NCBI RefSeq assembly: GCF_014879935.1
Contig: NZ_JACSRD010000189.1
Span: 1-56,018, forward strand
DNA from: Prosthecobacter sp.
GTDB lineage: Bacteria; Verrucomicrobiota; Verrucomicrobiia; Verrucomicrobiales; Verrucomicrobiaceae
Direction: 5' to 3'
DNA length: 56,018 nt
Shown here: one piece after another, positions 32,059 to 40,899 of the stretch
Layout of the letters: each line of letters starts with the position of its first letter
Numbering within the stretch: position 1 is the first letter of the stretch
Program-made: the position numbers and the translations under genes
The notes under the pieces: model-generated
What the model was told of the DNA's origin: nothing
The model's database searches: none
The model's input: only the letters and a program-made list of their open reading frames with translations

Positions 32059-35000
32059 ATGGCCTACACCGACATCAACAGCGAGGACCGGCTGGTTCAG
32101 CAGACCTTTGCCGAGCACCTGGAAGGCGTGCTGGGCTGGGAGTCGGTGTATGCCTACAACGAGGAGACTTTCGGCCCCGAGGGAACCCTGGGACGCCAAG
32201 ACAAGCGGGAGGTGGTGCTCACGCGTGACCTGCGGGCGGCGCTGGTGCGGCTGAATCCCGGCCTGCCGGACAAGGCCATCGACGAGGCGGTATCAGTGAT
32301 GACGCGGCATGATTTTTCACGCTCGCTGCTCCAGCACAATGCTGAGTTTTACCGCTTCATCCGCGATGGCGTGCCGGTGGACTACAAGGATGAAAAAGGC
32401 CATCTCCGCAGCACGCGGGCGCGGATGATCGACTTCGACTTTGTGGAGAACAATCGCTTCCTGGCGGTGCGTGAGCTTTGGATCACCGGACTGCGTGCGC
32501 CGAGCTACAACCGTCGTGCGGACCTCGTGTGCTTCGTGAACGGCCTCCCGCTGGTCTTCATCGAGCTGAAGGCGGTCTATAAAAACATCCGCGCAGGCTT
32601 TGACGGCAATCTCTCCGACTACATGGACGACCATGTGATCGGCCACGCCTTCCATCACAACGCCTTCCTCATCGTGAGCAATGGCGACAATGCCCGCTAC
32701 GGCTCGATCACGAGCGGCTGGGATCACTTCTCCGAGTGGAAGCGCAACGATGAGAAGGACAAGGGCAAGGTGAAGGCCGAGGTGCTGCTCAACGGCATGC
32801 TCGCGAAGGACCGGCTGCTGGACCTCGTGGAGAACTTCATCCTCTTTGATGCCAGCAAGCCGGGTAAAACACGCAAAGTGGTCGCCCGCAATCATCAGGT
32901 GCTCGGCGTGAATCTGGCCGTGGAGTCGGTGAAGCGGCAGGAGAAGTTGAAACGGCAGTTCCCCGTGCGCCGTGAGGTGAAATACACGATGTCGAAGAAG
33001 GCATCGAAGGAGTGGTTCACGCCTGCGGTGGAAACAAAGCCGGGGGAATCTCTGCTCGTAGCTGAGGACATGCCGCCAGCCGTGGACGATCTGCCTCTCG
33101 TGACGCGTGCGCACCCGGACCTGGGCAGGTTGGGCGTCTTCTGGCACACCCAAGGCAGCGGCAAGAGCTACAGCATGGCTTTCTTTGCCGAGAAGGTGCG
33201 GCGGAAGATTCCCGGCGTCTTCACCTTTGTCCTGATGACGGACCGAGACGACCTTGATGAGCAGATTTACCGGACCTTTGGCGGCTGTGGTGTCATCGAC
33301 CCCAAAAGGACGCCCCGTGCCAGCAGCGGCAAGGAACTCAAGAAGCTGCTCGGCGAGAATCACGCCTACATCTTCACCCTGATTCACAAGTTCAACCAGG
33401 AGGTCACGGAACCCTACAGCGAGCGGGATGACATCATCGTGATCTCCGACGAGGCACACCGCACGCAGGCGGGGAAATTCGCCCGCAACATGCGGCTGGC
33501 GCTGCCAAACGCGGCCTTCCTCGGCTTCACTGGCACGCCGCTTTTCAAGAACGACCACCTCACGAAGCGCATCTTTGGCGGCTACGTCTCCCGCTACGAC
33601 TTCAAGCGCAGCGAGGAAGACGGCGCGACGGTGAAACTCGTGTATGAAAACCGGGGCGAGAAGCTCGGCATCACCACCCTCGATCTGAATGACCGCATCG
33701 CGGAGGTGATCGAGAAAGCCGACATGGATTTGGACCAGCGGGCGCATTTGGACAAGCTGCTGGGCAAGGACTACGAGGTCATCACGGCGGATGAGCGGTT
33801 GGAGAAGATCGCGAAGGATTTCGTGGATCATTGCGCGGCACGTTGGGAGTCGGGCAAATTCATGCTCGTGTGCATCGACAAGATCACCTGCGGGCGCATG
33901 TTTAATCTCATCGCTCCACATTGGCGGGCCAAGACGGAGTCCGTGAAGGCTGCCGCACTAGCAGAAGCCGACGCAGACAAGAAGGCCAAGCTGACCTCGC
34001 AAGCGAGCTGGCTGGAAGAGACGATCATCGAGATTCAAATCAGCGAGCAGCAGGGCGAGGTGGCCGATTTCAAGAAATGGGGCGTGGACATCATCCCGCA
34101 TCGCGAGCGGATGAAGAAGGGCTTTGAGATCATCAAGGACGGCAAGACCGAGACCCTGAGCATGGAGGACGCCTTCAAAGCGCCGGAGCATCCCTTCCGC
34201 GTGGTGATCGTCTGCGCGATGTGGCTGACCGGCTTCGACGTGGAGAGCCTGGGCACCCTTTACATCGACAAGCCGATGAAGGCCCACACGCTGATGCAGG
34301 CCATCGCCCGTGCGAACCGGCGCTGCGAGGGCAAGGACTTCGGCCTGATCGTGGACTACAACGGCATGCTCAAGAGCCTGCGGGCCGCGCTGGCGCAGTA
34401 TGCGCTGGGCGACGATGGCGAAAATGGCGGCGACGAGGTGGTGGCACCGATTGAAGAGCGCGTGCAAGCCCTGGAAGAAGCCATCGCCGCGACGGAGGCC
34501 TACCTGAAAACGCTGGGCTTTGATGCGGGACAATTGATCGGTGCCAAGGGCTTTACCAAGACGGGTCTGCTTGCCGATGCGGTGAACGCCATTTACACCA
34601 GCCGGGAGACAAAGCAGCGCTTCGAGATCATGGCGCGGCAGGTTTTCCTCCGCTTCAAGGCGCTGATCATGGAAGAGGCCATCTTCGCCTTCGCCGAGCG
34701 TCACGACAATCTGGAGGCCATCTACAAGAAGCTGGAGGAACGCCGGGACATGTCCGACGTAACGGCGGTGCTCAAAGAATTGCACCTGATCGTGAACGAG
34801 GCCATCCGCACGATGTCTCCCGGAGGCGACCAGTCAGAGGCGAAACTTTACGACTTGAGCAAGATCGACCTGGAAAAGCTGCGGGATGAGTTCGCCAAAA
34901 AGGTGAAACGCAAGGCCTCCGCCGTGGAAGACCTCCGCGCCCTCATTGAGCACAAGCTCGCACTCATGATGCGGGCCAATCCCGAGCGGATGGACTACTA

Positions 35001-35445
35001 CCGCAAATACTCCGAGATCGTGGCCGACTACAACCGGGAGAAGGACCGCGTGACCATCGAGCAGACCTTCGCCCAACTCGCCGACCTGCTCGCCAGCCTC
35101 AACGAGGAGCAGCGCCGGGCGGCTGAAGAAGGTCTGACCGAAGAGGAACTGGCTATCTTTGACCTCTTGAAGAAGTCCAAGCTGACCCAGAAGCAGCGCG
35201 AAACGGTGAAGCAAGCCAGCAAGCACCTCCTCGCGAAGGTGCTGGAAGTGGTCGCCACCAGGCACGACTGGATCGCCAAGGAGCCGACCAAGGCAGAAGT
35301 CGAGGTGCTCATCCAGACCGAGGTCTTCACTCTGCTGCCCGATCCGCCCTTCGACGAGAACGAGAAACTGGCGCTGGCAGGGCGTGTCTATCAGCACGTC
35401 TTCGAGCAAAGCGCCGCCGGTGTGTTTGGCCGGGAGGCGGCGTGA
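32059..35445 (+). CDS. hsdR: Type I restriction enzyme, endonuclease and translocase subunit
   Basis: The 1128-residue product has an N-terminal PD-(D/E)XK nuclease (YNRRADLVCFVNGLPLVFIE, then LK; about 153-173), a translocase with Walker A TQGSGKSYS (about 363) and DEAH (about 464), and the C-terminal lobe with MWLTGFDVESLGTLYIDK and QAIARANRR. The last 300 residues are a helical domain that meets the methyltransferase core. It should translocate DNA from unmethylated target sites and cut at a distance. The gene is separated from hsdMS by the unknown and PIN genes and by the palindrome at 31920-31973. It may therefore have its own promoter, as is common for hsdR. No frameshift or missing motif was seen. 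Confidence 0.95.
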   Translation: MAYTDINSEDRLVQQTFAEHLEGVLGWESVYAYNEETFGPEGTLGRQDKREVVLTRDLRAALVRLNPGLPDKAIDEAVSVMTRHDFSRSLLQHNAEFYRFIRDGVPVDYKDEKGHLRSTRARMIDFDFVENNRFLAVRELWITGLRAPSYNRRADLVCFVNGLPLVFIELKAVYKNIRAGFDGNLSDYMDDHVIGHAFHHNAFLIVSNGDNARYGSITSGWDHFSEWKRNDEKDKGKVKAEVLLNGMLAKDRLLDLVENFILFDASKPGKTRKVVARNHQVLGVNLAVESVKRQEKLKRQFPVRREVKYTMSKKASKEWFTPAVETKPGESLLVAEDMPPAVDDLPLVTRAHPDLGRLGVFWHTQGSGKSYSMAFFAEKVRRKIPGVFTFVLMTDRDDLDEQIYRTFGGCGVIDPKRTPRASSGKELKKLLGENHAYIFTLIHKFNQEVTEPYSERDDIIVISDEAHRTQAGKFARNMRLALPNAAFLGFTGTPLFKNDHLTKRIFGGYVSRYDFKRSEEDGATVKLVYENRGEKLGITTLDLNDRIAEVIEKADMDLDQRAHLDKLLGKDYEVITADERLEKIAKDFVDHCAARWESGKFMLVCIDKITCGRMFNLIAPHWRAKTESVKAAALAEADADKKAKLTSQASWLEETIIEIQISEQQGEVADFKKWGVDIIPHRERMKKGFEIIKDGKTETLSMEDAFKAPEHPFRVVIVCAMWLTGFDVESLGTLYIDKPMKAHTLMQAIARANRRCEGKDFGLIVDYNGMLKSLRAALAQYALGDDGENGGDEVVAPIEERVQALEEAIAATEAYLKTLGFDAGQLIGAKGFTKTGLLADAVNAIYTSRETKQRFEIMARQVFLRFKALIMEEAIFAFAERHDNLEAIYKKLEERRDMSDVTAVLKELHLIVNEAIRTMSPGGDQSEAKLYDLSKIDLEKLRDEFAKKVKRKASAVEDLRALIEHKLALMMRANPERMDYYRKYSEIVADYNREKDRVTIEQTFAQLADLLASLNEEQRRAAEEGLTEEELAIFDLLKKSKLTQKQRETVKQASKHLLAKVLEVVATRHDWIAKEPTKAEVEVLIQTEVFTLLPDPPFDENEKLALAGRVYQHVFEQSAAGVFGREAA

Positions 35446-35452
35446 GAACAAG

Positions 35453-35526
35453 CGCACCTGGCAGGGATCGAACCTGCGACCTACGGATTAGAAATCCGCT
35501 GCTCTAGTCCACTGAGCTACAGGTGC
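35453..35526 (-). tRNA. tRNA-Arg (TCT)
   Basis: On the minus strand the cloverleaf has acceptor GCACCTG/CAGGTGC, D-stem GCTC/GAGC, anticodon loop TTTCTAA (anticodon TCT) and a perfect T-stem GCAGG/CCTGC. CCA is not encoded. Its 3' end lies 7 bases from the hsdR stop codon, with the genes facing each other, so it forms the right edge of the restriction island. Confidence 0.95.
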
Positions 35527-35579
35527 CTGGAATTGCGTGAGCGATCATAGTTCCGTCCGCCGGATGAGCAAGGGCGCAC

Positions 35580-36323
35580 TCACTCGGGATGGAGGCCGAA
35601 CACTTGCAGGACGACGCGGAACATGTCTCCGGCCTTGCTGCGATACGGGCGGGCCGGGTGCAGGATGGTCCAGCCGCGCAGGCTTCCGATGTCGGCGAGC
35701 CTTTTGGAGGGATGCACGAGCACGCCGTAGCCGGCGTATTCGAGCAGCGGGAGGTCGGCGGCGCTGTCGGAGTAGCTCCAGCAGGTGGCACGCTCCTTTT
35801 CTGTGAGCGCGGTCACGCTGGGAACCTGTTCCTCCATGGCGACGATCTTGGCCTCGTGCTTGTTGTTGCCAGTGACGAGTGGCGGCATCCCGGGAAAGGT
35901 GTCGCCGATGTCAAACCGCGTGGCGATGCAGTGGTCGAAGCCGAGCGCGTGGGCGATTTCATGGGCGTAGAAGTCCGGACTGGCGGTGTTCAGCACCAAA
36001 ACGCGGCCCTGGTGCTTGTGGCGGAGGATTTCCGCCCGCAGGTCCTGGTAGGCCCACTTCGGCACGCAGACCTCGGCGAATTCATGCGCGTAGTTGGCAA
36101 GCCGCTCCCGCGGCATGCCGCGAAGGTAGCTCAAAAAGGCACGCTTCGCCGTCGCCGTGCTGGCGAGGCCGCAGGCACGTGCCAGGGCGACGGGAATGAA
36201 CAAGCCGTGCAGCAAAACGCGCCAAGGCTCACGCCGGAGGACGAAATTGCAGAACAGCGCCTGCGTGTCGAAGGGCAGGAGCGTGTGATCGAGGTCGAAA
36301 AAGGCGAACGAGCGGGAGGGCAT
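35580..36323 (-). CDS. HAD-superfamily phosphatase (HAD-IB, SerB-like)
   Basis: The 247-residue product starts with the HAD motif FFDLDHTLLPFD, with nucleophile D10 and acid D12. Motif II is LVLNTASPDF, and the motif III/IV area has NNKHEAK and SYSDSAADLPLLEYAG. The cap helices between motifs I and II fit the HAD-IB group that includes phosphoserine phosphatase and related lipid-phosphate phosphatases. The substrate is not certain. The ATG at 36323 puts motif I at the N-terminus as expected; a start at 36401 is also open but adds 26 unlikely residues. It is divergent from ndk, so a shared promoter region lies at 36324-36430. Confidence 0.85.
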   Translation of the reverse strand: MPSRSFAFFDLDHTLLPFDTQALFCNFVLRREPWRVLLHGLFIPVALARACGLASTATAKRAFLSYLRGMPRERLANYAHEFAEVCVPKWAYQDLRAEILRHKHQGRVLVLNTASPDFYAHEIAHALGFDHCIATRFDIGDTFPGMPPLVTGNNKHEAKIVAMEEQVPSVTALTEKERATCWSYSDSAADLPLLEYAGYGVLVHPSKRLADIGSLRGWTILHPARPYRSKAGDMFRVVLQVFGLHPE

Positions 36324-36430
36324 GACGCATGAAAGCCTAAGCGCCGCGTTTCCATCTGGCAAAAGATTCCCAGCCTTGACGGATGCAGGCGTGGACGGCA
36401 CTGTGCGCGCCCTTTCCCCCGAAATCTCCC

Positions 36431-36856
36431 ATGGCTCAAGAAACCACCCTCATCCTGCTCAAGCCTGACTGCGTCGAACGCGGCATCAACGGCGAAGTCA
36501 TCAAGCGCTTTGAAGACGAGGGCTTCCGCATCCGCGGCTGCAAGATGATCAAGCTGACCGACGAACTGCTGAAAGAACACTACGCGCACATCGCGGACCG
36601 TCCGTTTTTCCCGACCGTGGCCGAATTCATGAAGAGCAAGCCGGTGATCGCCATTGCCCTGACGGGTGAGAACGTGATCGCCCACGTGCGTGACCTGCTG
36701 GGCCCGACGGACTCCAACGCGGCGCCGAAAGGCACGATCCGCGGTGATTTTGGCACGGACAAGATGACCAACGTCGTCCATGCGTCCGATTCCGCCGAGG
36801 CGGCCGCCGTCGAGCTGGAGCGCTTCTTCCATCACGGAGAGCTTTTCAGCTATTGA
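36431..36856 (+). CDS. ndk: Nucleoside diphosphate kinase
   Basis: The 141-residue product is a normal-length Ndk. The substrate-binding lysine is in LILLKPDCVERG, followed by the family pattern ADRPFFPTVAEFMKSKPVIA and the active-site histidine H117 in NVVHASDS, which carries the phosphate during transfer from one nucleoside triphosphate to another nucleoside diphosphate. The start at 36431 (MAQETTLILL) fits the family; an upstream ATG at 36383 would add 16 unlikely residues. A tRNA-Leu gene follows after 43 bases. Confidence 0.96.
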   Translation: MAQETTLILLKPDCVERGINGEVIKRFEDEGFRIRGCKMIKLTDELLKEHYAHIADRPFFPTVAEFMKSKPVIAIALTGENVIAHVRDLLGPTDSNAAPKGTIRGDFGTDKMTNVVHASDSAEAAAVELERFFHHGELFSY

Positions 36857-36899
36857 GGCTGACAGCAGTTCCGCTAGACTCCCGGCACGTCCTTCCCAC

Positions 36900-36985
36900 G
36901 CCGATGTGGTGAAATGGTAAACACAGCGGACTTAAAATCCGCTGCCCGAAAGGGCTTACCGGTTCGAGTCCGGTCATCGGCACCA
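36900..36985 (+). tRNA. tRNA-Leu (TAA)
   Basis: This is a class II tRNA with acceptor GCCGATG/CATCGGC, anticodon loop CTTAAAA (anticodon TAA), a long variable arm (TGCCCGAAAGGGCTT) and T-loop TTCGAGT. CCA is encoded (36983-36985), unlike the other two tRNA genes here. The 238 bases that follow, up to the AraC-type gene, hold no gene I can support. Confidence 0.97.
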
Positions 36986-37223
36986 CCTTGGCTGGTGGAG
37001 TGCTGGTGTGCTGGCGTTTCAGTGCTCAGCGCGTCGGGACTGCCGTTGGCGGGGGCCATGTTGAATGGGGTGGAGCAGGTGGAAAAAGGGGAGCGGTTGG
37101 TAATGGAAACCACTATGCGCGTTTTGCGGCCGGTCATGAGGACACGAACCGTAGCGGCCGACAATATCGGAACAATGGCGGCATGGCATGATCGGCATCG
37201 TCAACACGAACGAAACACGCGCC

Positions 37224-38042
37224 ATGAACACCACCACCTCCCACACCACTGCCCGCCAACGCTTCATCCAGAACCTCGCTGAAAGCGAGCTGTTTCAGCG
37301 TTACCAGAAGGCCTTCCATACTCTCACGAGCCTGCCGCTGAATCTGGAATCTGTGGGGGAGGATGTGCACATCGACCACGTCACCACCCGCACGGGAGTC
37401 GCCGGTGTCGTCGAAACCCAGGTGCCTGTGCGTGTTGGCAAGAACACCATCGCCGTCATGCTGACTGGCGGTGTGCGTCTTCAACCCGCGAATGCCGACA
37501 CCTTTGCCCCGGTCGCCAAGGCTCTCCTTGATGAAGGCCGCTCTGCCACGGAAGTGCGCAGTGCCCAGGTGCAGTTCGAGCACGTGCCGGTGATGCCGCC
37601 GGAACGCTACGACGCCGCGATCGCGATCCTGCAGTCCTTCTCGATGCAGCTCGGCGAAAGCGCCCATCGCCTCCTGTTTGCCAATGCCACGCACGAGCCC
37701 GAGGCCGTCCGCAACGCGAAGATGTTCATTCATCAGCACCTCGCCGAGCCAATGTCTTTGGAAGCCGTCGCGAAGGCCGTGAACGTGAGCCCCTTCCACT
37801 TCTGCAAGCTGTTCAAACGCGCCACCGGCCTCACCTTCACGGATTTCGTGAACCGCGCCCGCGTGGAAAAGGCCAAGCGCATGCTGATGAAGCCTGCCGC
37901 CCGCATCACCGAGGTGGCCTACGATGTCGGCTTCCAGAGCCTGTCCCATTTCAACCGCAGCTTCCGCCGCATCGCTGATGAATCCCCTACGGAATTCCGC
38001 AGCCGCATGAAGAACGGCGCCCCCGCCATGATGGCAGCGTAA
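37224..38042 (+). CDS. AraC-family transcriptional regulator with PocR-like sensor domain
   Basis: The product is 272 residues from the ATG at 37224. An in-frame ATG at 37188 adds 12 residues, and no strong ribosome-binding site decides between them. The N-terminal half (about 10-150) begins FQRYQKAFHTLTSLPLNLES, which resembles the PocR sensory domain. The C-terminal 100 residues are an AraC double helix-turn-helix: LAEPMSLEAVAKAVNVSPFH, FCKLFKRATGLTF and ITEVAYDVGFQSLSHFNRSF. It is a likely ligand-responsive activator. A strong terminator follows at 38102, so the oxidoreductase downstream is a separate unit. Confidence 0.88.
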   Translation: MNTTTSHTTARQRFIQNLAESELFQRYQKAFHTLTSLPLNLESVGEDVHIDHVTTRTGVAGVVETQVPVRVGKNTIAVMLTGGVRLQPANADTFAPVAKALLDEGRSATEVRSAQVQFEHVPVMPPERYDAAIAILQSFSMQLGESAHRLLFANATHEPEAVRNAKMFIHQHLAEPMSLEAVAKAVNVSPFHFCKLFKRATGLTFTDFVNRARVEKAKRMLMKPAARITEVAYDVGFQSLSHFNRSFRRIADESPTEFRSRMKNGAPAMMAA

Positions 38043-38101
38043 GCCGCACCTAGAAAAGCTTGTCGCCATGCGCATCGCACCGCGATGTTTCGACGACACG
38101 G

Positions 38102-38152
38102 CCCCGGAGAGAAGAACCTGAGCGCGTTGGGTGACCCTCTCCGGGGTTTTTT
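38102..38152 (+). terminator. Rho-independent terminator after the AraC-type gene
   Basis: A perfect 10-base stem, CCCCGGAGAG with CTCTCCGGGG, and a 25-base loop are followed directly by six T. It lies 60 bases past the regulator stop codon. Confidence 0.85.
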
Positions 38153-38341
38153 GTGCCCGGACGGCTCGGGCGACCGGGAACAGCAGGACAAAATGGAGCG
38201 ATGGCCCGGCACCCTCGCACGCGGCACTCCACATCGGCGAATCCGCCGGCAGTCGCATGCGGACTTGACCCGCCTTCCGCCACTGCGCAAACTCGCGGCC
38301 CTCACTCATTCCCAACCCACAAACCCAGCACAGCATCTTTT

Positions 38342-39499
38342 ATGAGCCGGAAAATTCGTTATGGCATGGTCGGCGGCGGACGCGGCGCCTTCATCGGCGC
38401 GGTTCACCGCATCGCGGCGGCACTCGACCAGCAGATCGAACTCGTCTGCGGCGCCTTTTCCTCCGATCCGCAGAAGTCCAAAGACAGCGGCGCCGACTTC
38501 TTCCTGCCCGCCGAGCGCTGCTACGGCAGCTATGAGGAGATGATCAAGACGGAGGCCGCGCTCCCCGCTGACAAGCGCATGGACTTCATCGCCATCGTCA
38601 CGCCGAACCACGTCCACTTCCCGCCTGCCAAGATGGCCCTCGAAAACGGCTTCCATGTCCTTAGTGACAAGCCGGCCACCTTTGACCTCGCTGAAGCGAA
38701 GGAACTCGGCGAACTCGTGAAGAAGACCGGACTCATCTACGGTCTGACCCACAACTACACCGGCTACCCGCTCGTGAAAGAAGCTCGCGACATGATCAAG
38801 GCCGGCAAGCTCGGCAAGATCCGCAAGGTCGTCGCTGAATACCCGCAGGGCTGGCTGGCCACGAAACTTGAAGAGAGCGGCCAGAAGCAGGCTTCCTGGC
38901 GCACGGACCCCACGAAGTCCGGTGCCGCCGGTTGCGTGGGCGACATCGGCACGCATGCCGAAAACCTCGCCGAATACATCACCGGGCTGAAGATTTCCGA
39001 GCTCGCTGCCGATCTCACGACCTTCGTCGAAGGCCGTCTGCTCGATGACGATGCGAACATCCTCCTCCGCTTCGAAAACGGCGCGAAAGGTGTGCTTCAC
39101 TGCTCGCAGATCAGCGTTGGCGAGGAGAACAACCTCAACATCCGTGTTTATGGCGAGAAAGGCGGCATCGAATGGCACCAGAAGGAGCCGAACACGATGC
39201 TCGTGAAGTGGCTCGACCAGCCGATGCAGGTCTATCGCACCGCGAACGGCTACCTCGGCAAGAACGCCGCTGCCGCCAGCCGCACGCCGCCAGCGCATCC
39301 GGAAGGCTATCTCGAAGGCTTCGCCAACATCTACAAGAACTTCGCCGGTGCCATTCGGGCACGTCTCGATGGCCGCACGCCGACGGAAGTCGAAAACGAT
39401 TTCCCCAAAATCGAGGACGGCATCCGTGGCATGGCCTTCATCGAGTCCGTCGTCGCCTCCAGCAAGGCCAACGCCGCCTGGACGAAGCTCGACGCATGA
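38342..39499 (+). CDS. Gfo/Idh/MocA-family oxidoreductase
   Basis: The 385-residue product has an N-terminal Rossmann fold with [16 protein letters not shown] (about 6-21) as the dinucleotide site, then [15 protein letters not shown] and the signature [14 protein letters not shown], where Lys in DKP is the usual catalytic residue. The C-terminal alpha/beta domain contains [19 protein letters not shown], whose GDIGTH histidine is typical of sugar-oxidising members. NAD(P)-dependent oxidation of a sugar or inositol derivative is likely; the substrate is unknown. The start at 38342 follows from the Rossmann motif; the frame is open further upstream through the terminator, which is not coding. 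Such genes are abundant in verrucomicrobia and planctomycetes. Confidence 0.93.
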   Translation: MSRKIRYGMVGGGRGAFIGAVHRIAAALDQQIELVCGAFSSDPQKSKDSGADFFLPAERCYGSYEEMIKTEAALPADKRMDFIAIVTPNHVHFPPAKMALENGFHVLSDKPATFDLAEAKELGELVKKTGLIYGLTHNYTGYPLVKEARDMIKAGKLGKIRKVVAEYPQGWLATKLEESGQKQASWRTDPTKSGAAGCVGDIGTHAENLAEYITGLKISELAADLTTFVEGRLLDDDANILLRFENGAKGVLHCSQISVGEENNLNIRVYGEKGGIEWHQKEPNTMLVKWLDQPMQVYRTANGYLGKNAAAASRTPPAHPEGYLEGFANIYKNFAGAIRARLDGRTPTEVENDFPKIEDGIRGMAFIESVVASSKANAAWTKLDA

Positions 39500-39526
39500 G
39501 GCACGCGTCCCGCTCGTAACTCATCC

Positions 39527-39562
39527 AAGGCACCGGGGCATGAAAACCTCGGTGCCTTTTTC
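39527..39562 (+). terminator. Rho-independent terminator after the oxidoreductase gene
   Basis: Inverted arms AAGGCACCGGGG and CCTCGGTGCCTT (one mismatch) enclose a short loop and run into TTT. It lies 28 bases past the stop codon and just before the GNAT gene start at 39571. Confidence 0.8.
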
Positions 39563-39570
39563 TTGAAGCC

Positions 39571-40062
39571 ATGTCCATTTCCCTCCGTCCCGCCACGCTC
39601 GCTGATCTCGACGCCATCAACGCGATCTACAATCACTACGTCGAGCACAGCACCTGCACCTATCAAACCGTGCCCAGCACCGCGCAGGAGCGGCGTGACT
39701 GGTTCGATGCGCATGGGCCCGAGCACCCGGTGATCGTCGCTGAGGAACACGGCATCGTCATCGGCTGGGGCTCGCTCAGCCGCTTTCATCCCCGCCAGGC
39801 CTACTGCCACAGCGTCGAGGACTCGGTTTACATCCACCACGAGCATCAGGGCAAGGGCATCGGCACGCTGCTGCTGGGACGGCTCGTCGAATTCGCCAAA
39901 CAAATCGGCCATCACACCGTTCTCGGCGGCATCGATGCCGAACAGATGGCCAGCATCGCACTCCACGCGAAGTTTGGTTTCGACAAGGTCTCTCATCTCA
40001 AGGAAGTCGGCCACAAGCACGGCCGCTGGCTCGATGTGATCTGGATGCAGAAGATGCTGTGA
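39571..40062 (+). CDS. GNAT N-acetyltransferase, phosphinothricin acetyltransferase-like
   Basis: The 163-residue product begins ISLRPATLADLDAINAIYNH, as in the Pat/Bar group, and has the acetyl-CoA pyrophosphate loop HQGKGIGTLLLGRLVEFA (about 92-109) and a later strand with GFDKVSHLKEVGHKHGRW. Members acetylate small amines such as methionine sulfoximine or related toxic amino-acid analogues; the true substrate here is unknown. It starts 8 bases after a terminator. The next gene converges on it directly. Confidence 0.9.
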   Translation: MSISLRPATLADLDAINAIYNHYVEHSTCTYQTVPSTAQERRDWFDAHGPEHPVIVAEEHGIVIGWGSLSRFHPRQAYCHSVEDSVYIHHEHQGKGIGTLLLGRLVEFAKQIGHHTVLGGIDAEQMASIALHAKFGFDKVSHLKEVGHKHGRWLDVIWMQKML

Positions 40063-40461
40063 TCACGGCCACTCACCCAATCGCATGAGCCACAGCCTGT
40101 GGCGAAGCTGGATGGGGTTGTTCATGTCCAGCAGCCATGCCGTTGTGCGCCCGGCGGGCGTCCTGCCGATGATGCGGGGCGGGTGCGTTTCGAAGTTGCT
40201 GGTCCACTGGTCGCGGCGGGGGTGAAACAGCACCGTCACCAAGCCGGAGTCAGGATCAAGGCCGGTGAGGTTGGTTCCTTTGCGCCAATTGCAGTCCGGG
40301 CAGGCCAGCGCGAGGTTTTCATCGTCATCCGCGCCTCCATGCTGGCGGGCGATGATGTGTTCAACATGGAAACGCAATCCAGAATCCGTCTCCGGGATGC
40401 CGCAGTACTCGCAGCGATGGCCCGCACGCTGGCGCACTCGTTCAGTAGTCGCTCGGGTCAT
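40063..40461 (-). CDS. HNH endonuclease
   Basis: The 132-residue product has a compact HNH domain: the first cysteine pair in RCEYCGIPE, the catalytic histidine in FHVEHIIARQHGG, the asparagine in DDENLALAC, and the second cysteine pair with basic residues in CPDCNWRKG. The remaining half (about 70-132) is a conserved tail with TSNFETHPPRIIGRTPAGR. A metal-dependent nuclease is expected. It follows a small gene by 20 bases on the same strand, an arrangement also seen in other bacteria with large genomes. Function unknown; it is not linked to a phage or intron here. Confidence 0.88.
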   Translation of the reverse strand: MTRATTERVRQRAGHRCEYCGIPETDSGLRFHVEHIIARQHGGADDDENLALACPDCNWRKGTNLTGLDPDSGLVTVLFHPRRDQWTSNFETHPPRIIGRTPAGRTTAWLLDMNNPIQLRHRLWLMRLGEWP

Positions 40462-40481
40462 CTGTCAGCACGTGTCGAGGT

Positions 40482-40742
40482 TCAAGCCGCCGCAAGGAGA
40501 AGCCGGGCTTCCGCTTTGAGCATCGACAGGACGGAATTCACCTGGACGAGATCCTGTAATTCCGCTTCCTCGTCAGCGGTGAGCGTGCCTTCACGGCGGC
40601 CCGAAGCCAGATATTCGTAGCGTTGCTGCGTGTCCTCCTCCACCTTCAATGACACCAGCTCACGCGCCAGTTCCCTGCTCATGCGCTGACTCATGGGCCG
40701 CAACAGACGTCCCAACGCGGTTGATTCGGGCGAAATGGTCAT
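40482..40742 (-). CDS. Small helical protein encoded with the HNH nuclease
   Basis: The 86-residue product is helical and highly charged, with the pattern RYEYLASGRREGTLTADEEA followed by ELQDLVQVNSVLSMLKAEAR. It has no enzymatic motif. Its position 20 bases upstream of the HNH gene suggests co-transcription and a shared task. Comparable small proteins beside HNH genes are common, but I know of no assigned role; antitoxin-like or adaptor functions are only guesses. Confidence 0.7.
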   Translation of the reverse strand: MTISPESTALGRLLRPMSQRMSRELARELVSLKVEEDTQQRYEYLASGRREGTLTADEEAELQDLVQVNSVLSMLKAEARLLLAAA

Positions 40743-40899
40743 GACCTAGTTTGTGCGCCATGCCTCCCTGCCGCAAGCCTAGACTTCCAATCGTAGCGCT
40801 GGCGTCAGCTTGGCACTGATTTCCCTGCAGCGGGTTCTTCGCATTGACTTCCGACGGGCAAATCCGCTAGAACCGTCCCCTAGCCAACGTCTTGACGCC

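Noticed and set aside
36874..37164. Minus-strand frame of 96 codons across tRNA-Leu
   Set aside because: It covers the tRNA gene, has no protein-like pattern, and is best explained as the reverse of the tRNA and its spacer.
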